64,000 bases of DNA from assembly GCA_019454045.1 (NCBI GenBank), contig SKCR01033445.1:62001-126000 (forward strand), given 5' to 3'. This stretch comes from Zanthoxylum bungeanum (lineage: Eukaryota > Streptophyta > Magnoliopsida > Sapindales > Rutaceae). The notes below the pieces were generated by a model. The model ran no database searches. It had not been told where the DNA came from and saw nothing but the letters and a program-made list of their open reading frames with translations. Both the position numbers and the translations under genes were made by a program. Each line of letters starts with the position of its first letter. Position 1 is the first letter of the stretch. Shown here in pieces: positions 45,437-58,186 of the stretch.

Positions 45437-48400
45437 ATCTCCCACTTGGCACATAGCCAGTCACTCAAGTGTCGTACACCCGAACTATGTACGGTTCGCT
45501 CAAATTGCTGAGAAAAGGTTTTCGTCAGCGGATTTCCATGATTATCGTCTGACGCTATTTATACGATCATCACATCGCCACGATGTATGATCCGAACGAA
45601 TCAGATGATATAGAGTAGTATATATCTGGATCGTCGCGATGAGACCTTTAATTCCTTAGCCTTGTGCTGACGCCTAGCTCAGCTGCTAACAGAACTATAT
45701 CTAATCTAATTAGATTTATTATCGACCCAAATGGCTTCTATTGCTGCCTCAGCCGCAGCATAATCCGCATTTGTTGTTTATTCGGCAACAGTATCTTGCT
45801 CGGAAGATTTCCAGCTCACTGTCCCGTTTTCAAACTTTATAGTATCGTAGTATTAAACTGTTTGGAAACTTGCAGCAGTGATCCCAGTCACTTCAAGTTC
45901 TCCTTCTCCATAGTTTTAGACAACATCTTTAGTTCTCTAAGATACTAATAGATGTCCTTAACTTCAATCCAGTGACTATCACTTGGATTGTCCTGATTGT
46001 GACTCCATATGCTCAAAGCGTATGAGACACCATATCAAGTACATTTTAAATGTACAATTTCCCAGAGAGTGTTAACAACTCCAAATCTATCCCAGTAGAT
46101 CTTTATTCCTTGAATAAAGGTTGTTACTCCCCAGAATTCTATGGAGAATATCTATGAAAGCCAAGCTTCCACCAATTGCTTTATGGGAATTTCACTGTCA
46201 GTGCGCTCCCACTAACCTCCTTATATACACAAGAATTATTTCGTTTTGAGTCAAATCATAAACCATTATGATTATTTCAAAACGTCGGTTCCAAGAACCT
46301 TATGCTTGCTTCAATCCAAACATGGATCGAATAACCCGCAAACCTTGTTTGTCGGTTATACAAAATCGTCAGGATGTTGTAAGCATCCTCCAAAAGGTTT
46401 CCTTTTCAGGAAGGCGATTTTGATCTTTAACTGACACATTTCATAAATGAAATATGCAGTATCAATAAGCATCATCAAAATGGATTTACTATGGCAACAG
46501 GTAAAAGGTTGAACCGTTATTAACATAACGTTAATAACGATACCTTTCCGTCACAAGCCTAGCTTGTACGTTGGTATGTTGCCATCCATGTATGTCTTCC
46601 TTGAAGACGTTTACAGTACCAATAGGCACAATGCCTTGCGGTACAACAACTAGTATCCAAACATAGTTGTTATACATGGAGTCCATTTCGGACTTATGGC
46701 ACTTTGCCATAAAAGGGAGTTGATACCTTGTATCACTCCTCGTACGTAGTCGGTTGGTATACCTCTCATAAGATTTACATCTTTAAGGGGTTACTTCAGA
46801 AACCCATACCCCAGGTTGTTTTCTGATTCTCTCCAATCTACGCGGTTCTTGTGTATTTGAAGATTAATGGTTTAGTTTCATCCTTGATGAACTATTTGTG
46901 TTCCATTATGGACTTCGTGCCTTGAATAGTATTACTCTGATTTTCATCGAGTATCACTATCCTCCCTTGACCAGACCACTGCATATCGGTATTCCTCTTT
47001 GGAAAACCGCATGGTGAGCAACAATCATATTGTTCTCATGCGAGATTATAAGTACTATACTTATGGTTTCCTTAGGAAAACCTATATTTGGCACTTATCC
47101 AATTTGGGTCCTTAGTTTGGTATCATCCAAACGTTATGCCCGGCATACCCAAATTATTAGGAATGAGAAACCATGTTTCTTTCCTGTTCATATCCATATG
47201 ATATCTGTCAAACAGATTTATATGGAACCTTATTCTAAATAAGTTTTGCACTGTTAATACATATCATGTTGAAGGAAATGATAGCTCAGAGCGACTCGTG
47301 ATAAACCTTATCATGTCCAACAAAATTCGGTTTTCGTTCGGACACACCATCTAACTGACGTGTCTCGGGAGGAGTCCTCATCTGAAAGAATACTATACTC
47401 TTTCATGTATGTTTGAAACTTACTGCTTAATTATTTTCATTACGGTCTTACCGTGACGGCATAATACTATAGTCGATCTGTTTATCTACTTCGTGTCGAA
47501 ACTCTAAAAGTTTCCGATCTGTGTTCTTCAAAAGAAACACATAACCATAACGTGATGCCACATCCTTAAGGTCACGAAACATTCATGTTCACATCTAGCC
47601 TAGCTAGATATGGGCCGACTAACTTCACCATGAATAGGGCTAACAGATCGGTGGCACTTACACTATTACCAAGTAAACAGTGTTTTAGGTACTTTACCTA
47701 ACAAACTAGATTCGTAGACTTTATTTGAATAGTCAAATCAGTCCTAGTACCCACTCTTCAAAAGTGCGGATATACGAGTCTTGTTTAAATGTGTCCCAGA
47801 CAACAATGCCACAAATAAGTCTCTATTGATCAAATCAATTTGAGCTATTTATTTGTCATTTTATATGTTTGAGATTTTAATTATATTCAAAATATAAATT
47901 CTGTTATTCACATCTAATGTGTTTATCTCAGTATCATCTTTATATAATGAAACACTTAGTGTTCTAGAATATAAAGGTTTATCCACAATGGATTAAACAC
48001 TGATATAGAGATAATGTCTCTAGTCAAACTAGTTACATTATAACAGTTCCTAATTTAAGTACACACCGAAGGGTAGTTCCTAAACTTAGGTATCTACGGT
48101 CGAAACAGCGACTTCCGTCCCGTTTCCGATTCGCAGAGCAATCTCAGCTTGAAGTCAGTATCCTGCTCAAAGCAGATTCTGAACATCAATACATATATTT
48201 TATGTACCACACTAAGTATTTAAAATCTAAATTCAATACTAGTAGTGAACATAACTTTGACAATCATTTTTAAAGTAAGAGCCTTGCCCTTTCTTTAATT
48301 CCTTCGTGTCTGCCATATACAAATGGTAGTCACTTTGGGATATGTCAATTATCCTTTTCAATATTTCAGGAACCTTAGGCCAAGCCTTGGGTTTTTAGAA

Positions 48401-48760
48401 TATCGAAACAATGTGCACCTCGTGCTACATGCCCAATTGCAAATTTGGACTTTATCTCCTCTAGAATAGTCAATTAAATCTCCAAGAATTATAAATTGCA
48501 ATTTTAATACTTCTTAAATCTAAAATTAGATTTATGACAAGTATATTAATTAAGCACTAAAGTCATCATCACATAAATCTTCCAAAGATTTTATGCTCTA
48601 CTTATATTGCTTAATTTTGGGCTTAAGGTATAATAAGTTATTTTATCAAATAAAGTAACCTATTATTTATTCCCAATTTGAAAATTAAATCATTTAAAAT
48701 ATTTTAATCCCAGATTATATTTTAAATATCCAACTTTTCAATTTTATCTTGATTACAATA
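45437..48760 (-). pseudogene. Decayed gag-pol of element G
   Basis: Colinear with the E interior. RT remnant near 46370-46430 reads KIAFLKRKPFGGCLQHP on the - strand in pieces; integrase remnant near 47330-47400; gag near 48300-48740. The RT piece shares the extra base seen in E. No usable reading frame remains although the LTRs are almost identical. Confidence 0.75.
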
Positions 48761-51275
48761 GTCCAACTATTTAATCAACGATTAGTGGTACTATATATAT
48801 TATAATGATTATAATAGTCCAACTATATAATCAAATATAATCCAAATTAATTAACTTCAATTACATTGATTACTATAATCCAATTATAAAATCAACTGTA
48901 AACTGAAATTAATTAATTCAAATATATTGATTAATATAATCCAATTATATATAATCAACTATAATACAGTCCAACTGTTTATTAAAACAACAATTTAAAT
49001 ATTAGTCCAACTGACATTTAATTTATATGACGAGTGATATTTGAATGAGCGCGTATGGCGAGTAATTGAACGAATATTGCAAATTCAATTCTTGCCTCCC
49101 ACTATTTTTTCGTCGAGCCTCTAACCCTCTGTCGAGTACTCGGGAAACCGTGTTTCCTAGTGGGCTAGGATCCCGTTAAATATCACACAATCTTGACTTT
49201 GGCCAACAAATTGTATGATAATTAACTAGGTAGATCTCTAAGATCAATTGGATCTAATCCAACTCCTAGATCCAGTAGGTGGACATCCAAGTCCTAAACA
49301 TATATCTTATATATGCCTATATATCCAATATATGCCTATATATCCAATATATACCCTAACCTTTTTCCTCTGAATCAATTAGGCCTTGGCTTTGGCACAA
49401 CAAACCTAATGATCCCAGTCAAGCGTGGACCCATTGACCATGGAAGCTTCGTAATCAATGTCGATGGACAAGAAGTGGTCTTGACTTTGGCCAACAAACC
49501 ACAACTTGGACAAGACACCAATATGGAACAAAGCTCGTGATTCAAACACATCTTCGACGGACAAGGGCTTGACTTTGGCCAACAACCCATGCCAATCTAG
49601 GATCTTGAGTAAGAATCACTCAATGGAAGGAAAAGACGCATGATATTTAAAGAGGGCTTTTCGCGTGCAAATTGGCTACCATTTCATTATCTTTGTTAAG
49701 GTCTCATCATCATACAACACCTTAAACATGCATTCTAAATACATAATAAAGCGAGTATGAAATAAAATAATAGTGATATGCGGATGGATACTTAACACAT
49801 TGATCCTAGATCAAATCTCTCCCTTTCTCACTCAAGCTAGCACTTGTATTACTTCTACCCCTTACACTACACTTCTAAAGAAACCTCATATACATTGAGG
49901 GGAATAGTTGAGAAGAGAATACAAAGAGAATAGAGGTGATAAGGCTCGACACGCAGGTCCAATTTAATAAATCGAATTTATTACAATAATTTCCAAAATT
50001 GCCCCACCCGACTAATATCCATCTGATATACATTATTCATTCATCACACAACATGTATTCACACATAAGCATGCTATCAATCAATCTAATCAAATTAATT
50101 AATCTGATAATTATGTGATCATCCAATGTTCAAACAACGATTTGATTTTGGTCGAGTCAAACTCGTTTTTGCGAATAAGTACTCAAAGTACGAATTCTTG
50201 AATTAAATTAAACTACATCATTAAATCCAATTTAACATGTATTTAATACTAATTCACTATTCAATTCCAAATTAAATATTACACTTTATTTAATAAACCT
50301 TTAACAACTTAAATTCCAAATTTAATCGTGTCGGGTCTCAAAGCCCGATTAACGTCCAACGTCAATTCAATTCAAGTCTAATGGGCTTTAATTAATTTCT
50401 TTAAGGCGTGGGCTTCGGCAACCAAAGCCAATCAAGGAGTAACCCATAACCCCATAAGCCCAAAATCAATTAGGCCCAATTAAACTTTAAAGGTTTATAA
50501 GTTGTATTTGGGCTTAACGGAAGTGGCTTTGGGCCCAATTGGATCCAATCCAATTTGTCCAAATCCAACTTTGTACAACAAAGCCCAATAAGCCCATTTA
50601 CAACATAATAAGCCCAATCCAATTTAAGGGCCTAATTAATTAAATTACACAAATCCAATTTCGCAATTTAATTACCTAAAGTGCATTACATGATTAATCA
50701 TCCAAATTCAATATTTCCAAAACATTAATTAGTCCAATTAATCATGCTAAACATCATCATCACATGTCCAACACACTTTGATGAAAAATCAAACTCATTT
50801 ACATGCTTCCAAAGTCTCGGCCAAAGAAGGTAATTTTATCCGATTTGAATTCAATCCAATTAATTACACAATCGACATCGAATTAACTTCCCGAATTTTT
50901 CATACACATCCAATGTTCAAAAATCAAAAAATCCAAGACATTATAGGGCATAATGCATTCGGCCACCTTAAGGAAATTGGGGATTTTTGTTCAATTCAAA
51001 ATTCAATCTAATTAATCTTAAATTAACACATCCTATATGATTCCAATTCATCCAATGAATCAAAATCAAAAAATTCCAAATTTCCAAATAACCCTAAACT
51101 TTCGGCCAACACATATATTTTGGGGAAAATTATTCCAAATCAATTTTCATGAAATTCATCCAATCAAACTCAATTCACATCATTTAAACATGCTTAATCA
51201 AACAATTTAACTAAATCATGCTCAAAATCAATTACACCCAAATTTTAAGCCCTAAAAATTTCATGCTTGAACCTA
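48761..51275 (-). other. Leader region of element G
   Basis: Non-coding. Contains CTTGACTTTGGCCAACAA at 49192, 49480 and 49568, the last with its final base pair region intact, in the same order and similar spacing as in E. Further right are GGCCCAATT-like repeats (50440-50640). Confidence 0.7.
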
Positions 51276-51289
51276 GGCTCTTGATGCCA
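51276..51289 (-). other. Degenerate primer-binding site of element G
   Basis: Reads TGGCATCAAGAGCC on the - strand, differing from TGGTATCAGAGCC by one substitution and one extra A. One base separates it from the LTR. Confidence 0.65.
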
Positions 51290-51290
51290 T

Positions 51291-53356
51291 TGTTGGTTTA
51301 TTCTAGGTCCCAAGATCATCAAACAAGCATGAATAAGTGTGAAATACATATCAAAGAAGTTGCGGAATACTTACATTGATCGGTCGAGACGATTTGGTGA
51401 AGAAAAAATTGATTTTGCTCCTCCAAAAACGCAACTGCAGTGACCAGTCCACTGCCTCACGTTTTTCAGTTTTGGTTCACTTTTTGAGCTTCGAATCTTC
51501 GTCGTTTGATTCCCGGCTCGTGGGTGAGTTTCCCTAACACCTTCGTATGTCTCCTAGGAGTGTGCTAGCACTTGGATTTTGCCACAAATCCTCAAAATTG
51601 GCTCACCATTTTCGCCCAAGCAGTGGCAGTTCACTGCCGTGTGCGTGAGCTTTAGGGAGAGAAAAAAAAGAGATGAAGATTATGTGTTAGTTGGATTAGA
51701 AAAGTGTAAATGTTTGGTTTATATATTTTCCAAAATATATTAATGTTTTACCAATTAATTTTCCAAAAGTCAAATGGTGAAATCATTTAATTGATTTCTA
51801 AAATTAATTCATTTACCAAACATTCCAACCACTCCACTAACTCACATCAAGTCACATCTTTCATTCAATCAAGTGACAAGTTGTCACAATCACTCAAAGT
51901 GACATTTGATTTGACGCTAGATGACTAGCGATTTGACGCTTGATTTGATTTGCCGCACTCGAATTCGAAATACGAATGCGCTCGCAAATAATCTCGGGCT
52001 CTCGGGTTCGCTAATTCCAAATTAACGAATTTTACCGTTGCGTCGTAATAATTGAATTACGCCTAGCGATTCACTATTCACGTCGCTAACGAATTAATTC
52101 TAAATTAATTCGCTCGCCCGAATTAAAATCTAATTTTTAATTCGCGTCGAAATCCAATTACGATTGATATATCAAATATATCAATTTACCCGATTAATTC
52201 TAAATCAATGTTTTTCTCTCTTTAGACGATATTTTATCCCAGATAAAATATCTCCGTAATTAATCCCAGATTAATTTTCTCTCTCATCAAATTAATCCCA
52301 GATTAATTATGAGTGCGAGTCATACGTCATCGGTGTATCATTGGGAAGCGACCATGAGATCCCCGAATATGTTGGCAGTAAATACAGTCGTCGGACTATC
52401 CGAACACGTAAGTACCAAGTACTACGTTTTACCGATTCACAAGACAATGTTAGCTTCTAGCAAAACGCCATGCCTACCCAATTCTCCGGAAATATTCTTA
52501 CAGGAATATATAGATCTGTATCAGGCGTAGTATACAGTAGTATTGTGCATATCGGCCCAGTATCGGATAGTCACGTGCTAGGCCTGGGGCTGGATAAGTG
52601 TCTGCCCCGTACGAAGCACATGTCGGATGTCTGGTAACTAGTCTCTATAATCGGATATACATGACCTTGTCATAATATCCCGATGGCTGCAGCACACCTC
52701 AGAGTACTAATACCGTATCCTGCGTGACATCATCTCCACTATGACTGGAGTGATACTTCTGTCTTGACATCACACCCAATACTCTACGATTCTCAATATA
52801 CTCAGCTTCGGCGTACACAGACCGGTTAGAGTCCTAGACGACCTCAACTAAAGTATATTGATTGTCGTAAGAATTAGCGGTGCAAGTCTCAGGTTAAGAC
52901 CAAATACACCTACCCTGATTTCGGATTCCCATAGACACATAGTCATAATACCAATGGGATTCTGAGGGGTCTATCCAGAGCGAAGCTATTTCCCGTACCA
53001 TCGGTGAAACACAACTCCTATCGCACTTGCATGAGTATCCAATACCCAAATATATGAGAACTATGCTGTTGTGCCCTCACAACGTGCACAAGTGCAATAC
53101 TAGCCTATTCTGCATTATCGATGTCCAGTCTCGATAATACTACGACTAGGGATATTTAATGATTAATCCTTCGTGGACTGATACTGTCTCATATCATCTC
53201 AATCCAGGAACTAATCATATGGACCTCTCTTCATTATATATCTAAGGTGATCTAATCACAAATGATGAGAGTGCAATTTCCTTGTCACATAGTTAATTTG
53301 TACAACATCACTATGATCTGTACAAATAGTGACGCTATGGGTCATATTATCCAACA
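51291..53356 (-). repeat. 5' LTR of element G
   Basis: 2066 bp, near-identical to 43357-45436 apart from small indels. Hairpin at about 53225-53271; palindrome array about 52020-52310. Confidence 0.92.
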
Positions 53357-53361
53357 AGATT

Positions 53362-53763
53362 AGCGTTAGAGACATCTTCATGGGCGATAATGTCTTTAAC
53401 GCCTCCAATTTTCCAGATTGGGAGATGAACCTCAAGATAGTCCTAGGAGCTGAGAAGTTACTATATGTCATAGAGAAACCCCTCGGGCCTGAGCTCGGAG
53501 TTGAGAAATTAGTAGAGCATGAGCTTTGAAAGACTCATCATGATGATAAATTTAGTGCTCAATCTGTAATGCTTGCCGCAATGACTCCTCAATTTTGTCG
53601 TCAGAACAAAGGATTGGATCTTTATAGTATGATGTTGAAATTGAAGGATCTTCACAGATCTAATCTTAGATCTTAGAAGCATGAATTGCGAAAGAAGCTC
53701 TTTCACTTGCGTATGTTAGAGGGTACATATGTCGAGCATTATGTGTCGCAGATGATTGCTGAC
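53362..53763 (+). pseudogene. Gag of element F, N-terminal part
   Basis: The start is the ATG at 43342 (five codons, MAGKI), cut by G, and continued here in frame: VRDIFMGD, FNASNFPDWEMNLKIVLGAE and VIEKPLGPELG, typical of the copia Gag N-terminus. A TGA follows VEHEL near 53527 and another stop lies near 53673. It breaks at 53763 where solo LTR D is inserted; the frame IAD continues at 56123. Confidence 0.85.
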
Positions 53764-56117
53764 TGTAGGACACAGAAACTGGGCGACGCATGCTGTTCCA
53801 GGCTCAGGGCCTAGTTGGGAGTACGGAGTAGCCCAGGGGGGACTAAACCGGAGAATAATGGAGTCGCCACCCGGTGTGAACCGGGAAAATGATTTAAGGC
53901 CGCACTCACCCCTTGCAAGGGAAGACCTCAAACCGTTGGGTTCGGAATGGTCCCTTACTTATGTCGTTTGTAATGAATGGATTTGTGCAATATTAACCAA
54001 GTCTACTCAACATACATGTTGGTCAAAGTAGTCTAAATTCTTATAAAGTCTAAATCTAGGTTTGCATGCTTCAAAAGTAAACTTTCATTACGAAAAACAT
54101 TCAACATCACACAAAAGCATATTAAATAAAATACGATTTAAACATAATCAAACTCCTATTGCGAAATAAAATAATTAAATCATGCTAAAAATAAAACAAC
54201 TTCCTAATGGCCTAGTCATGCTCGAATACAAGTTTGGATGAAATAAAATACATGTATCCTTCAAGTGGTACGGGGCATTGTATCCCGAGTGCAAACCATA
54301 ATACCGTCCATTCGGATTCGGCTATGGAATTTATGTCCGGGTTTCCATCCAATATACCACAAGAAAGAACACATATTCCATTCGCCCGAAATCACATCAC
54401 ACACTAATTCATAATTCTCATGCGAAGAAAAGTAAATTACATGTTTTTCTAAGTTACTAATTTACATAACCTAAATTAAATAACATGCTAAACCAATTAT
54501 TCATGCTAAACACATTTCCTAAGTCATTATTTTATGCGAACAAATTCCAAACAACATGCTAATCTAATTATTCATGCTAAACATCATAAAACACATTTCC
54601 TGAGTCATTATTTCATGTGAATAAATTCCAAACAACATGCTAAACTAATTATTCATGCTAAACACATAAAATACATTTTCTGAGTCATTATTTCATGTGA
54701 ATAAATTCAATAATATAAACCCTCAGGTCTAACCTTTTGTGTCGTTCTTCGGAGGTGCGTTATACGGCCGTCGGAAGGGCTAAGACACCACGATTTCACC
54801 GGTTCACTGGTTCGACGTTTTGCTCACTATTTCGCCGTTTTATTCACTGTTTCCACTTCGTTCCGCTGCGATTTAAGTCTCCACACTTAGCTCACTGGTT
54901 TGCAGTGAAGTAGGGGCTGTTTTGGTGATTTTTATGGGGTATTGAACTGCCGTTTGCTCGGTTTTCTTAAGGACTTTCAAGTGCAGTTTTTATTCACTGT
55001 TTCGGTGATTTTGGTCACTGTTTTGAGTGCAGTGAGCTGCTGTTTTGGCGTGAGCAGTGAGGGTTAAATGAGGCAGTTTGTGCGCTGGTTTGAGGGGCTG
55101 AATTTAGACTAATCCAGAGGCAGTGTGGGCGCAAGTTTGAGGGCAGTAAGGTATGCTTTATGCGCTGGTTGTGATGAGCTGATTCCAAAGGCTGAAATGG
55201 AGGCAAATGGCGTGAAGATCAGGGGTTGGAAGAGGCAGTAGGTGCGCTTGAACACAAGGGCTGATTGGAGGCAGTGAGGGGCTTGAATATAAGGGCTGAT
55301 TTGGAAGTGATGAAGGGCGTGAAGGTGGGCAGTGAAGGAGGGGCTTTGGGCGTGACTTGTAGAGGGAATGAGGGGCTGTTTATGATCTCCAAATGTTTAA
55401 GTGTTTGGTTAATGTATGCTAGATATGTATTAGGTATGTGCTAAGTGTTTCAAGGGAGGAAAATGGTGGTTTATATAGGCAAATGGAGGTGTATTAATTA
55501 GGTAGGCTAATGTTGTTGGAGGGTTATTAATTGGGGTGGTTAACTTTGTTGAAAAATTGGAAAGGGAGGTAGCTAAGGTCATGGGCGTGGGGTTGGAGCT
55601 TAAATGGTGTAGGGTTGGCTATTAAATGGTGTAGGGAAATGTTATTAAATGGTTTGGAAAAAATGGTAAATGGGTGGCTTTGGTGTTAATGAGTGTGGGG
55701 TTTGCTTAATAAATGGCTTGGAAATTTTGTGTCAAGGTAAAAGTAAGGTCAAAGGTGTAAAGTAAGTTGGTAGAAGGGTAAATCATGTTTGAATAGTGCA
55801 TGGAGGGGTGAAATTGTGTGTTTGGGCGTGGGCTTCTTGGTTGGTGGGCTTGGTGTTTGATTTGTTTTGGTTTCATGGGCTTTGGATGTGGGTTTTGGTG
55901 TTTAGGTGAGCTTAGAGTGGTTTGCGGGGATTTCGGGACAAGGATATGCCTCGAAACGAAGATTCAACAAGCGAACTCCGAGCGAATTCAACGAATCAAA
56001 ACCAATGATGTGTCAATTCCTTTCCGACGACCGTTTTCTGCGACTTCCATGACTCAAAGGTAGTGCCTCCTTACGAGGCACATCATCGGGTTGGTATGCA
56101 AAAATGCAATGCGTACA
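53764..56117 (-). repeat. Element D: solo LTR of the B family, - strand
   Basis: 2354 bp, TGTA...TACA, flanked by CTGAC at 53759-53763 and 56118-56122. On the - strand it starts TGTACGCATTGCATTTTTGC, like the LTRs of B, and ends CTGTGTCCTACA. A TATA-like TATATAA lies at about 55471. A single LTR with a perfect target duplication is the usual product of recombination between two LTRs, which removes the interior. It interrupts the gag of F, which reads on correctly when D is removed. Confidence 0.92.
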
Positions 56118-56540
56118 CTGACATCAAACAGCTAGGTCAGTTGGGCATAACCTTTGAGGCCGAGACTTCCATAGATTTGATCTTACAGTCTTTGCCCGAG
56201 TGCTGGGGCGGGTTCGTCATTAACTATAATATGATGAACCAAGAAAAGACTCTTGGAGAGTTAATGGCTATGCTCAAGGAGGCAAAGCTAAAGCTTACAA
56301 AAGGGAAAGAAGCGCAAGGTGCATCTTACTTCGACATCCCAGAAGGCCAAGGCTTGGTTGAAGGCTTCTGGGGGTGTGAAGAAAAGGGGCAAAGGCAAAA
56401 TCGTCACAGTCTTCTGGGAAGAAAAATGACATATCCCAAGATGTCTGCCTAAACTGTGACAAACGGGGTCACTAGAAGCGTGACTGTCGTATAGACAAGG
56501 CAGACATGAAGGAAGTGAAGGCAGGCAAGGCTCCGACTTC
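56118..56540 (+). pseudogene. Gag of element F, C-terminal part with zinc knuckle
   Basis: Continues gag: IKQLGQLGI, LPECWGGFVINYNMMNQ and LGELMAMLKEAK, then ASYFDIPEGQ. A frame change follows, and a zinc knuckle is visible near 56448 as CLNCDKRGH, stop, KRDC (CX2CX4HX4C with a stop in place of the Trp after His). This is the RNA-binding part of copia Gag. Confidence 0.82.
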
Positions 56541-58186
56541 AGGTATGTTTGTTATTGTAATAAATGTGTCCACTACTGGTTTTAAAAATTGGATTTTTGA
56601 TACTAGATGTGGTACATACATATGTACTGATGTGCGGGATCTGCTGATTAGCAGGAGACTGGCTTTAGATGAGATCGACCTATGAGTCGGAAACGGGACG
56701 AGATTCGCTGTTTTGGCCGTTAGGACCTATGTTTTGTACCTGTCCTTGGGGCATGTAATTACATTAGGTGACTGTTATTATATACCTAGTTTGACTAAGG
56801 AACACCATCTCTGTATCCAGTTTAACCCGATGCGGTTGTACCTTTGTATTAATGAACACTAGGTGTTTAGTATATAAAGATAACATTTTGATATGTACAG
56901 CAGATGTTAATGATGGTCTTTGTATTTTGAATATAAATGAATCTCAAACATATAACATGACAAACAAAAGGCTCAAACTAAGTAACACGGATGAAACTTA
57001 TCTGTGGCATTGTCATGTGGGACGCATTAACAGAACTCGTATATCCACTCTTTGGAAGAATGGATACTTGGACGGATTTGATTCAAATTCAAATGACGTC
57101 TGCGAATCTTGTTTATTAGGCAAAATGCCTAAAACGCCTTTTAGCGGTAAGGGTGTATGTGCCACCGAGTTGTTAGCCCTCGATAATAGTGACGTATATG
57201 GGCCCCTGTCTAGCTAGGCTAGAGGTGGTTATGAACACTTCGTAACCTTTACAGATGTTGCATCGCGTTATGGTTATGTGTGTCTTACGAAACACAAATC
57301 GAAAACTTTTGATAAATTCAAAGAGTTTCGACAGGAAGTAGAAAAATAGACCGGAAAAAGTATTAAAAATATTGCGGTTGGACCGTGGTGTAGAATAATT
57401 AAGCAATGGGCTTCAAGATTACTTGAAATAGTATGGTATTCTTTCACAGTGGACTCCTCCCGGAACACCTCAATGAAAGGTGTGTCTGAATGGAAAAACC
57501 GAACTTTGTTGGATATGGTAAGGTTTATGATGAGTCGTACTAAGCTACCAATTTCCTTCACGGGATACGCATTGAACAGTGCAATACTTATTTTGAATAA
57601 GGTTCCGTCAAAGTATGTTGGACAGACTCCATAGGGAATATGGACAGGAAATAAACTAGGTTTCTCATTCCTGTAGATTTGGGTATGCTGGGCATATATT
57701 AAACGTTTGGATGATGCCAAACTAGAACCCAAATTGGATAAGTGTCTATTTGTAATTGGTTATCCTAGGGAAACCAAAGGATATTATTTCCACAACCCAG
57801 AAGAGAACAAAAATATTTGTTGCTCTCCATGCGGTTTTCCTTAGATGAATTCCTAAATGCAGTGGTAAGTGGGAGGAAAGTAAAACTCGATGAAAATCGG
57901 AGTGATACTGTTCCTGGCACCGATCCCCTCACGGAACACGAACAGTTCATCAGGGATGAGACTGTTCCATAATCTTCTAATACACAAGAACCGTGTAGGT
58001 CGGAGAGAGTCAGAAAAACAACCTAAGCGGCATGGGTTTCTGATCTTACCTCATGTAGATATTAATCTTATTGAGGATAATGAACCGGCTAAGTATGAGG
58101 AAGCGATACAAGGTATCGACTTCACTTTATGGCAAGAGGCCATGAAGTCCGAAATGGATTCCATGTATACAACCAAGTTTGGACAC
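56541..58186 (+). pseudogene. Protease, integrase and RT start of element F, broken and truncated
   Basis: Protease remnant at about 56592: NWIFDTRCGTYICTD, where the active-site DTG/DSG has become DTR. GAG-pre-integrase zinc region at 56852-57217: YLWHCHVGRIN and CESCLLGKM. Integrase core: VTFTDVASRYGYV (about 57240) and GVSEWKNRTLLDM (about 57480), with stops between. Pieces up to TLWQEAMKSEMDSMYT (about 58130-58170) are the start of RT. Homology then stops and the LTR of H begins at about 58187. Confidence 0.82.

Larger units (their letters stand above)
43357..53356 (-). mobile_element. Element G: Ty1/copia retrotransposon, - strand, inside gag of F
   Basis: LTRs of 2080 bp (43357-45436) and 2066 bp (51291-53356), TG...CA, flanked by AGATT at 43352-43356 and 53357-53361. 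Only about 3 differences in the first ~240 LTR bases, so this is the youngest insertion seen here. A primer-site-like TGGCATCAAGAGCC sits at the inner edge of the right LTR. The 5.85-kb interior is homologous to E but has no frame over about 71 codons. Confidence 0.92.
29306..58186 (+). mobile_element. Element F: Ty1/copia retrotransposon, + strand, hosting E, G and D, truncated at right
   Basis: The 5' LTR starts TGTTGGACAA at 29306 and, once element E is removed, ends at 41078. A TGGTATCTGAGC primer site (initiator tRNA-Met type) follows at 41080. Gag starts at 43342, is cut by G (43357-53356) and later by solo LTR D (53764-56117), then runs through protease and integrase to the start of RT, where sequence of H takes over at about 58187. 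Gag, protease, integrase, RT order is the copia order. No 3' LTR in the window, so its own target duplication cannot be tested. Confidence 0.88.
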
